DNA from: Flavobacteriia bacterium 40-80
Lineage (GTDB): Bacteria; Bacteroidota; Bacteroidia; Flavobacteriales_D; Crocinitomicaceae
Reading direction: 5' to 3'
NCBI GenBank assembly: GCA_001899145.1
Contig: MKVF01000018.1
Location: forward strand, 434,001 to 498,000
Length of the DNA stretch: 64,000 nucleotides
Below the pieces are notes generated by a model, which was not told the DNA's origin, did no database searches, and saw only the letters and a list, made by a program, of their open reading frames with translations. Of the stretch, positions 8,197 to 14,262 are shown in pieces. The translations under genes were made by a program, and so were the position numbers. Position 1 is the stretch's first letter, and the number at the start of each line of letters is the position of its first letter.

Positions 8197-9462
8197 ATGG
8201 AATTATTACGATTTTTTACAGCAGGAAATGTAGATGACGGAAAGAGTACGCTGATCGGGCGCCTGTTACTGGACAGCGGTTCTATCTCTACCGATATTAT
8301 TGAGACGCTCACCCGGCAAAGTAAAACTGCCGGAGAGAATACAACGATAGATTTAGCGTTGCTTACAGACGGATTAAGAGCAGAACGCGAACAGGGAATT
8401 ACAATTGATGTTGCGTATAAATATTTTTCAACTCCGAACCGAAAATTTATCATAGCAGATACTCCCGGACATGCGCAATACACCCGGAATATGTTTACAG
8501 GAGCATCAACAGCAGATTTGGCAATTATCCTGATTGATGCACGAAACGGAGTGACCGAACAAACAAAAAGACATACGATTATTTCTTCTGTTTTGGGAAT
8601 TCCTCATATTTTGGTATGCATCAATAAAATGGACCTGGTAGCTTATAGTCAGGAACGTTACGAGGAAATTAAAGCAGATTTTGAGAAAACGACGAAAAGC
8701 CTGAACTTAAATAAAGTATCTTTTATTCCGGCTTCTGCTTTATCCGGAGAGAACGTAGTGACTGCTTCGGATAAATTAAGCTGGCATCAGGGACCTTCTT
8801 TGCTGGAATTTCTGGAAACAATTCCGGTAGAAGCTGTAAAAATGAACAACGCTGCACGTTTCCAGGTACAATATGTCATCCGTCCCCAAACTACTGAATT
8901 ACATGATTATCGCGGATATGCAGGCACCTTGTGGAGTGGAGAGCTAGCTGCAGGCGATGAGGTAAAAGTATTGCCCGGGGATTTTGTGACCAGGATTACT
9001 AAAATAGAACATAATTTACAGGAAGTACCAACAGCGAAAGCAGGCCAGCCTGTAGTACTTCAGTTAGAAGATGATATCGATATCAGTCGTGGCGCATGGA
9101 TCGTTCCCTTAGCGAAAACGCCATTTGTTTCAAACCAGGTAAAAGCGACTCTTTGCTGGATGGATAATCAGGCTTTTCGGACGGGTATAGTGAAGCTGGT
9201 TTTACAGCAGGGAAGCGCGAGAATAAAAGCGGCAATAAAAGAGATTGATTATAAGATAGACATTGAGAGCTTTGACAAACTGCCATCGGATGAAGAATTA
9301 AGATTAAATGAGCTCGCTTCCGTTAAGATCCGTCTGGCTTCTCCACTGATTTATGATGGCTACGACCAGAATCGTTATTCCGGGTCATTTATTTTAATCA
9401 ATGAATATACGAATCAAACTGTTGCGGCGGGAGTATTGAACAATGAGCTTGTTTTGGATTGA
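8197..9462 (+). CDS. cysN: Sulfate adenylyltransferase subunit 1 (GTPase)
   Basis: 421 residues. CysN is the regulatory GTPase of ATP sulfurylase, related to EF-Tu. Motifs: P-loop GNVDDGKS (10-17), DTPGH (88-92) and NKMD (143-146), then two beta-barrel domains. It stops at the ATP sulfurylase domains and has no C-terminal APS kinase extension, unlike fused CysNC proteins. That fits an APS-reducing pathway. The start at 8197 gives MELLRFFTAGNVDDGKS, close to the usual distance between start and P-loop. It is last in the sulfate cluster, with tpx 33 bases downstream. Confidence 0.97.
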   Translation: MELLRFFTAGNVDDGKSTLIGRLLLDSGSISTDIIETLTRQSKTAGENTTIDLALLTDGLRAEREQGITIDVAYKYFSTPNRKFIIADTPGHAQYTRNMFTGASTADLAIILIDARNGVTEQTKRHTIISSVLGIPHILVCINKMDLVAYSQERYEEIKADFEKTTKSLNLNKVSFIPASALSGENVVTASDKLSWHQGPSLLEFLETIPVEAVKMNNAARFQVQYVIRPQTTELHDYRGYAGTLWSGELAAGDEVKVLPGDFVTRITKIEHNLQEVPTAKAGQPVVLQLEDDIDISRGAWIVPLAKTPFVSNQVKATLCWMDNQAFRTGIVKLVLQQGSARIKAAIKEIDYKIDIESFDKLPSDEELRLNELASVKIRLASPLIYDGYDQNRYSGSFILINEYTNQTVAAGVLNNELVLD

Positions 9463-9495
9463 AAAGATTATTAACTTTCGAAAAAAAGAATAGAT

Positions 9496-9996
9496 ATGGC
9501 AGATTTAAAGTTTAAAGGAAATCCGATACATACAAAAGGTCATTTGCCCGAAGTAGGAGAGAAAGCTCCTGATTTTACACTGGTAAAAAATGATTTGTCT
9601 CGTATTTCATTGAAAGATTATTTGGGAACAAATGTGATTTTAAATATTTTTCCGAGCATTGATACAGGTGTTTGCGCGACATCTGTCCGGACATTTAATC
9701 AGAAAGCGGCGGATCTGGAGAATACCAAAGTATTGTGTATTTCCAAAGATTTGCCGTTTGCACAGGGACGTTTTTGCGGAGCGGAAGGGATCACGAATGT
9801 AGAAACCCTTTCGGATTTTGACGGCGGAGCTTTTAGTGACGCATACGGCATTACGATGATTGACGGCCCGTTGAAAGGACTTACCGCACGATCTGTTGTT
9901 GCACTGGATAAAGAAGGAAAAGTAGTTTACACCGAGCTGGTAGATGATATTGTTCACGAACCCGATTACGATAAGGTTCTGGAGAAATTGAAGTAG
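9496..9996 (+). CDS. tpx: Thiol peroxidase, atypical 2-Cys peroxiredoxin
   Basis: 166 residues. Tpx reduces peroxides using thioredoxin. The peroxidatic Cys60 lies in [13 protein letters not shown] and the resolving Cys94 in GRFCGAEGI, the Tpx spacing. The segment [10 protein letters not shown] (21-30) is the standard peroxiredoxin opening. It lies 33 bases after cysN, on the same strand, and is followed by a clear terminator, so it may be co-transcribed with the sulfate genes. Shared dependence on thioredoxin with APS reductase makes this sensible, but co-transcription is inference. Confidence 0.95.
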   Translation: MADLKFKGNPIHTKGHLPEVGEKAPDFTLVKNDLSRISLKDYLGTNVILNIFPSIDTGVCATSVRTFNQKAADLENTKVLCISKDLPFAQGRFCGAEGITNVETLSDFDGGAFSDAYGITMIDGPLKGLTARSVVALDKEGKVVYTELVDDIVHEPDYDKVLEKLK

Positions 9997-10008
9997 AACC
10001 AAACTGAA

Positions 10009-10040
10009 AAGCTGTCAGAAATACATTGGCAGCTTTTTTT
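10009..10040 (+). terminator. Rho-independent terminator after tpx
   Basis: AAGCTGTCA (10009-10017) pairs with TGGCAGCTT (10027-10035) with one G-T wobble, followed by seven T residues to 10040. Confidence 0.88.
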
Positions 10041-10115
10041 AGATAAAATATGAGCAACATTCAGATGAGATAGATCTGCAAATAGTTTTTATAGCCATAT
10101 TTGTTTATAAGTAAC

Positions 10116-10249
10116 GAAATTTTATGGATGTCGCATAAATTTTAGGTCGGTACCAAAACAGTTAAATTGCCGTGACAAAAATAATTGTTTGAGCACAGCG
10201 AGTTTTATTTTTGTAGGTGATGAACGCATTTTGGTGAACATAAAATTTC
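10116..10249. repeat. Large nested inverted-repeat element
   Basis: Three pairs of exact complementary arms nest inside each other. The outer pair is GAAATTTTATG (10116-10126) with CATAAAATTTC (10239-10249). The middle pair is ACCAAAA (10152-10158) with TTTTGGT (10229-10235). The inner pair is ACAAAAATAA (10175-10184) with TTATTTTTGT (10205-10214). The element could fold as a long stem with internal loops. It is non-coding and lies between a rightward terminator and the 3' end of a leftward gene. Confidence 0.7.
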
Positions 10250-10266
10250 TGGCGACTAGCTTTTTT

Positions 10267-10303
10267 TGTTTCTTTTTTTTAGCAATGTAAAAAAAGAAAA
10301 ACA
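10267..10303. terminator. T-rich/A-rich hairpin, probable terminator of the leftward hydrolase gene
   Basis: TGTTTC plus a T8 run (10267-10280), an 8-base loop, then A7-G-A5-CA (10289-10303) form a long A-T stem. On the minus strand the stem is followed by more T residues. It lies 55 bases past the stop of the leftward hydrolase and directly beside the nested inverted repeat. Confidence 0.45.
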
Positions 10304-10358
10304 GATTCTTAATCGAAGACCTTCTATCCGTAAATGATTAAAAAATCTTCCAATTTTC

Positions 10359-11036
10359 TCACTTATGCTGCTTAAATAACCATTCGTAAATTTCTTCGCT
10401 TCTGAAGAAACGCTCCATGGCGCCGTGATTCAATCCCCGGTCAATTGTGAAAATCAGGTTTTCTGCCGAATATTTTTTGATGGAATTGACAATTTTTTGA
10501 GACTCGCTGATCGGAACAGCATAATCTTTATCTCCGTGGCGAATCCATAAAGGAACTTTAGATAAGTTTTCACCCAACCGTATATCTCCGCCACCACACA
10601 TAGCAACAGCTCCGGCAACTAAATCCGGGTAGGTTCCTGTGAAGTTGATCGTTCCGTAACCGCCCATGCTCATACCGATTACATAGATACGGGTACTGTC
10701 CGAAGGATATTTTGCCCTTACCAGGTCAAGAACGCCTTTTATGGAAGAAGGATTCCATCCGTTAGTTGTCTGCGGTGCAATTACGATTGCCGGAAAGTGC
10801 CTTCCTTTAATAATTTCACTGATAACTCCGTATTTTTTCAGGCTCTCCAGACTGGAACCGGATAAGCTTTTTCCGTGAAGGAAAACCATAACCGGAGGCT
10901 GATTTTTCAAAATACTGTCGTGAGGGAGGTATAAATAATAAGGATAGGCAGCCTCGTTAAAATGGCGTTCGATTTTTTGTCCGAAAATACTGGTGAAACC
11001 TAAAGAAAATAAAACTGTCAATAAGAAAATACGCAT
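10359..11036 (-). CDS. Secreted alpha/beta hydrolase (carboxylesterase/predicted peptidase type)
   Basis: 225 residues with a signal peptide (about 1-20, ending SIFGQ). The alpha/beta-hydrolase fold is visible in VFLHGKSLSG (oxyanion region, 51-60), nucleophile Ser123 in GMSMGGYG, acid Asp169 or Asp171 in HGDKDYAVP, and His204 in GLNHGAME. This resembles the esterase/dienelactone hydrolase branch often annotated as predicted peptidase. The substrate cannot be read. It is a single leftward gene. CAAATATA at 11060-11067 gives a TATATTTG -7 box on the minus strand about 23 bases before the ATG. Confidence 0.8.
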   Translation of the reverse strand: MRIFLLTVLFSLGFTSIFGQKIERHFNEAAYPYYLYLPHDSILKNQPPVMVFLHGKSLSGSSLESLKKYGVISEIIKGRHFPAIVIAPQTTNGWNPSSIKGVLDLVRAKYPSDSTRIYVIGMSMGGYGTINFTGTYPDLVAGAVAMCGGGDIRLGENLSKVPLWIRHGDKDYAVPISESQKIVNSIKKYSAENLIFTIDRGLNHGAMERFFRSEEIYEWLFKQHK

Positions 11037-11230
11037 GCTTTTACCGGTTTAGAGAAGAACAAATATAAGAGATTTCTTCCGCATGAAGTTTAAATAATCG
11101 TTAGTTTGCTCTATTTTAATACTTTACTTAAAAGAGAAAACTACTGTTATTTGTTAATTGGAAGTAGTAATATATGTTAAATCTTAGCTTAATTTAAGAA
11201 ATATCAACTTTTTAATCGTTCTAATTTACA

Positions 11231-11238
11231 TACATTTG
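11231..11238 (+). promoter_or_regulatory. Candidate -7 element for the DUF3078 gene
   Basis: TACATTTG matches TAnnTTTG 19 bases before the ATG at 11258. No good -33 TTTG is visible upstream. Confidence 0.4.
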
Positions 11239-11257
11239 CCAAAAATTTTAAAAAGAA

Positions 11258-12223
11258 ATGAGAAAAATTTATTTTGCATTCGTACTGATTTTGATAAACT
11301 GTCAGTTTGCTGCTGCTCAGGAGACGCTGAACGGAGCATTAACAGATTCTTCGTATTGGACAACAAAACTATTATTCGGGGTGAACGGAACCCAGACAAG
11401 TTTTGTGAACTGGGCTGCCGGTGGTAGAAGCAACATTTCTGTTCTTGGATTTATCGACGGAACAGCGAGATACAGAAAAGAAAACTGGAAATGGGACAAT
11501 GATCTGAAGCTGGCGCTTGGTGGTGTACGTTTCCTGGATAAAACACCCGGGAAAAAGTATCAGAAAACAGATGACCGTATTGATATTCAATCTACTTTGG
11601 GTTATGAATTTAAAAAGAAATGGTTCTATACGCTAACAACCGGATTTAAAACCCAGATGATGGATGGTTATATTTACCCGAATGATTCTGTCAGAACTTC
11701 CCGTTTTATGGCTCCGGGGTATTTCTCTGCGGCTCTCGGTATTGAATATGCCCCAAGTGCTAATATGAATATGTTTATCTCTCCGATTGCACTGAAATAT
11801 ACTTTTGTAAGAGATCAGACATTAGCGGATCGGGGAGCATTTGGCGTAGATCCTGCTGTTTACAGTTTAGGGGGAACTTTGATTACTTCAGGGAAAAGAT
11901 TCAGACAGGAATACGGTGCTTATTTCCGTTTTATCTTCAACAAAGAGCTTATTAAAAACGTAGAGATGAAGTCTCGTCTGGAGCTATTCTCTAATTATCT
12001 GCACAATCCGCAAAATATAGATGTGAATGCAGAGGTAATTTTCACCTTCAAGGTAAATAGTTGGCTGTCTGCTTCCCTTCAGTGGAATCTGATTTATGAT
12101 GATGATATCAAAATAACAGATGCAAAAGGAGGATACGGGCCGAGAACACAGTTTAAATCAGTTATAGGTTTGGGTGTTTCTTATGCCTTGAAAAACAGAA
12201 ATGCAATAGTTCAGAAATTATAA
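11258..12223 (+). CDS. DUF3078 domain-containing outer-membrane-type protein
   Basis: 321 residues with a signal peptide ending near FAAAQ (20). The body has the DUF3078 pattern: an early WxxxxxFGVNGTQTSFVNWAAGG-like block, then alternating amphipathic strands with many aromatic ends (YRKENWKWDNDLKLALGG, RLELFSNYLHNPQNIDVN). The last strands give a barrel-like C-terminus. The family is widespread in Bacteroidota and its function is not established. It is monocistronic, with a terminator-like structure about 155 bases downstream. Confidence 0.82.
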   Translation: MRKIYFAFVLILINCQFAAAQETLNGALTDSSYWTTKLLFGVNGTQTSFVNWAAGGRSNISVLGFIDGTARYRKENWKWDNDLKLALGGVRFLDKTPGKKYQKTDDRIDIQSTLGYEFKKKWFYTLTTGFKTQMMDGYIYPNDSVRTSRFMAPGYFSAALGIEYAPSANMNMFISPIALKYTFVRDQTLADRGAFGVDPAVYSLGGTLITSGKRFRQEYGAYFRFIFNKELIKNVEMKSRLELFSNYLHNPQNIDVNAEVIFTFKVNSWLSASLQWNLIYDDDIKITDAKGGYGPRTQFKSVIGLGVSYALKNRNAIVQKL

Positions 12224-12253
12224 TTTCTGAACTGAATAATACTACCACTTAAA

Positions 12254-12292
12254 AAATGTTAATAGGGAGCATTACATAAATTATTAACATTT
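12254..12292. repeat. Inverted repeat downstream of the DUF3078 gene
   Basis: AAATGTTAAT (12254-12263) and ATTAACATTT (12283-12292) are perfect 10-base complements around a 19-base loop. No T run follows. It may be an mRNA 3' structure or a regulatory dyad for the possible small transcript starting near 12335. Confidence 0.5.
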
Positions 12293-12320
12293 CGGTAATA
12301 GAAAGCTTAAACATTCGAAT

Positions 12321-12412
12321 TATCTTTGTGGTAAGTAAATTCATAGTTTCGTTTTAGGTTTTAGATTATTAACAGGAAGAGGAGTGAAATCAATTGTTTT
12401 TCTCCTCTTTTT
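12321..12412 (+). ncRNA. Possible small RNA or long 3' UTR with its own -7 box and terminator
   Basis: TATCTTTG (12321-12328) matches the Bacteroidota -7 box. A strong terminator follows about 50 bases later, with no open reading frame between, so a transcript of about 75-80 bases is possible. No convincing -33 box is present. The alternative is that the terminator simply ends the DUF3078 transcript. Confidence 0.3.
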
Positions 12413-12415
12413 GTT
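12377..12415 (+). terminator. Rho-independent terminator
   Basis: AAGAGGAG (12377-12384) and CTCCTCTT (12402-12409) form a perfect 8-bp stem, followed by a T-rich run. The A-rich 5' flank is limited, so the rightward direction is favoured. Confidence 0.8.
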
Positions 12416-13057
12416 TTAATAGATTCCCAATGCTCTTTTTATTATTTCTTTCAGTTCGTTCAGCATAATGGCGGTAGCTCCCCAGATTTCTTTTTGATTG
12501 ATCCTGAAACAGGGAACTTTCATCTTGAAGTTATTCCCGACAATAATATCCATTACAGAAATGGACGATTTAGCTAATAAATCAGTTATTGAGATGCTGA
12601 ATGTTTCGCTTACTTCATAGTTATTTGTAAATACAGGGTCTTTGTCATAGAAGAAAACATACGGATGCACCAGGAAGGAGCTGACGGGGATAAAAACGTC
12701 CGTTAGTTTTCCGATCAGTAGATCGGAACGGAGCTGGATTCCTATTTCTTCATATGTTTCCCGGATGGCTGTATCTGAAAAGTCCTTGTCTTCTTCTTCT
12801 TTTCTTCCTCCCGGAAAGCTTATCTGACCTCCGTGAGTCCCTTCATAAGCGACTCGCTGTGTTAAAATAATCCGGTATTCCTCCTGTGATTTAAAGAGAA
12901 TGATCGCAACTGCAGATTGTCTGTAATCTGTTGCATTTGCTAAAGCTTCACTGGATTTTCCCCGTCCGACGGGACTCATGGGAAGATGAGCGTCTTCGCC
13001 GGGCAGATGATGTGTAATAATATATTTTAATTGCTCTGTTAAATTCGGGCTGTTCAT
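12416..13057 (-). CDS. Nudix hydrolase, CoA pyrophosphatase type
   Basis: 213 residues. The Nudix box is in PGGRKEEEDKDF...RETYEEIGI, with the extended spacing seen in CoA diphosphatases (NudL/YeaB group), and the companion region AVAIILFKSQEEYRIILTQR precedes it. Such enzymes cleave CoA or dephospho-CoA at the pyrophosphate. The C-terminal IWGATAIMLNELKEII matches the family ending. It is the last leftward gene before the DUF3078 terminator region. A terminator at 13086-13119 separates it from the epimerase gene upstream, so it probably has its own promoter. Confidence 0.88.
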   Translation of the reverse strand: MNSPNLTEQLKYIITHHLPGEDAHLPMSPVGRGKSSEALANATDYRQSAVAIILFKSQEEYRIILTQRVAYEGTHGGQISFPGGRKEEEDKDFSDTAIRETYEEIGIQLRSDLLIGKLTDVFIPVSSFLVHPYVFFYDKDPVFTNNYEVSETFSISITDLLAKSSISVMDIIVGNNFKMKVPCFRINQKEIWGATAIMLNELKEIIKRALGIY

Positions 13058-13085
13058 CTGATAACTCTATGGTGATGGAGTCAAA

Positions 13086-13119
13086 AATAAAAAAAGCCTG
13101 ACATTAAAAACATCAGACC
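13086..13119 (-). terminator. Rho-independent terminator of the epimerase gene
   Basis: On the minus strand GGTCTGA (complement of 13113-13119) pairs with TCAGGCT (complement of 13095-13101) with wobbles. A run of T residues (complement of 13088-13095) follows. It lies about 110 bases past the epimerase stop. Confidence 0.65.
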
Positions 13120-13230
13120 GGGTTATATTTTTTTAGCAATTTTTTCTGACAGATGCTGGTCTTTTGAATATCGGTATTGGAAAATTCTCTTTTTATAATA
13201 AGAAATATCGCCCCTTAACAGCTTCCGGAG

Positions 13231-14199
13231 TTAATGATGAGCTACCTTGGCCTCAATCCCGTTTAATTTATAGAAAATCTCGGATTGAATTACAGTGTGG
13301 ATTCCATCTTCCAGCAAGGTCAGATTACGGTTCAGCAACGTTTTCATATTGGTTATATCCGGCTGCCTTCTGGTCATATCACCTTCTTTTAAGGGTGGTA
13401 AATGAATGATTTCAGAAGAGGAGCCTGTTTTTTCAATGATCATTTGAGCTAATTCTAAAACACTGGTTTCACGGTCGTTTCCGATGTTGATAACGTCATT
13501 GACAAACCTTCCCTGTTCGAAGGCATTCACACACGCCTCGATATTATCCTCAAAGAAACAGAAAGTTCTTGTCTGGGAACCATCGCCGAAAATAGTGATA
13601 GGTTCATTTTTCAGAGCAGACCGGATGAATTTGCTCATCACAAAATCAGGACTCTGTTTAGGGCCGTAAGTATTGAAAAAGCGGAAAATGGTATATTCCA
13701 GCCCGTGAACCTGGTGATAGGAACGACAAAATGCTTCTCCTAAATTTTTGACGATTGCATAGGGCAGACGAGAGTTGAGAGGAGTTGTTAACTCGCGTTG
13801 CGGCATTTCCACCGGTTCTCCGTAAACTTCCGAGGAAGAAGAATAAAAAATACGTTTTACTTTATGCTTGACAGCCAAGTCCAGAATGTTCCGGATTCCA
13901 TCGATATCTTCTAAAACCAGTAATGGATTTTCTGTTGTGCGTTTTACGCCGACTACGGCAGCATAGTGGAAAATGTAATCAAACTGATAATCTGAAAATA
14001 GCTGCTCCAGAAACAGGTGGTTATTAACATCTCCCTCAATAAATGTATAATTATTGTGTACGGAATTACTGATCTTCAGCGAATGACCGGTTAAAAAATT
14101 ATCTACAGCGACTACATGGTAATTTGGATTTTGCAGCAGCTTATCTGCTAAACAACTTGGTATAAAACCTGCGCCCCCGGTGATTAAGATATAAGTCAT
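13231..14199 (-). CDS. NAD-dependent nucleotide-sugar epimerase/dehydratase (extended SDR)
   Basis: 322 residues. Extended short-chain dehydrogenase with a Rossmann N-terminus TGGAGFIPSCL (7-17), an active-site serine region YSSSSEVYG (119-127) and the YxxxK pair Tyr147-Lys151. The fold and the TYGPKQ, FIRSALKNEPITIFGDGSQTRTFCFFEDN blocks place it with UDP-glucose/UDP-glucuronate-type epimerases and decarboxylases. The third glycine of TGxxGxxG is proline here (Pro14), which is uncommon. It probably serves the surface-polysaccharide pathway encoded further right, though two T9SS-type genes intervene. A TACATTTG -7 box lies on the minus strand at 14221-14228. Confidence 0.85.
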   Translation of the reverse strand: MTYILITGGAGFIPSCLADKLLQNPNYHVVAVDNFLTGHSLKISNSVHNNYTFIEGDVNNHLFLEQLFSDYQFDYIFHYAAVVGVKRTTENPLLVLEDIDGIRNILDLAVKHKVKRIFYSSSSEVYGEPVEMPQRELTTPLNSRLPYAIVKNLGEAFCRSYHQVHGLEYTIFRFFNTYGPKQSPDFVMSKFIRSALKNEPITIFGDGSQTRTFCFFEDNIEACVNAFEQGRFVNDVINIGNDRETSVLELAQMIIEKTGSSSEIIHLPPLKEGDMTRRQPDITNMKTLLNRNLTLLEDGIHTVIQSEIFYKLNGIEAKVAHH

Positions 14200-14220
14200 T
14201 GATTTCTAACTTTCAGAGTA

Positions 14221-14228
14221 CAAATGTA
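14221..14228 (-). promoter_or_regulatory. Candidate -7 element for the epimerase gene
   Basis: The complement of CAAATGTA is TACATTTG, matching TAnnTTTG, 21 bases before the ATG. A -33 TTTG is not evident. Confidence 0.4.
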
Positions 14229-14262
14229 AGATAATTGACCGAGTTATTATATTATTTGATTA

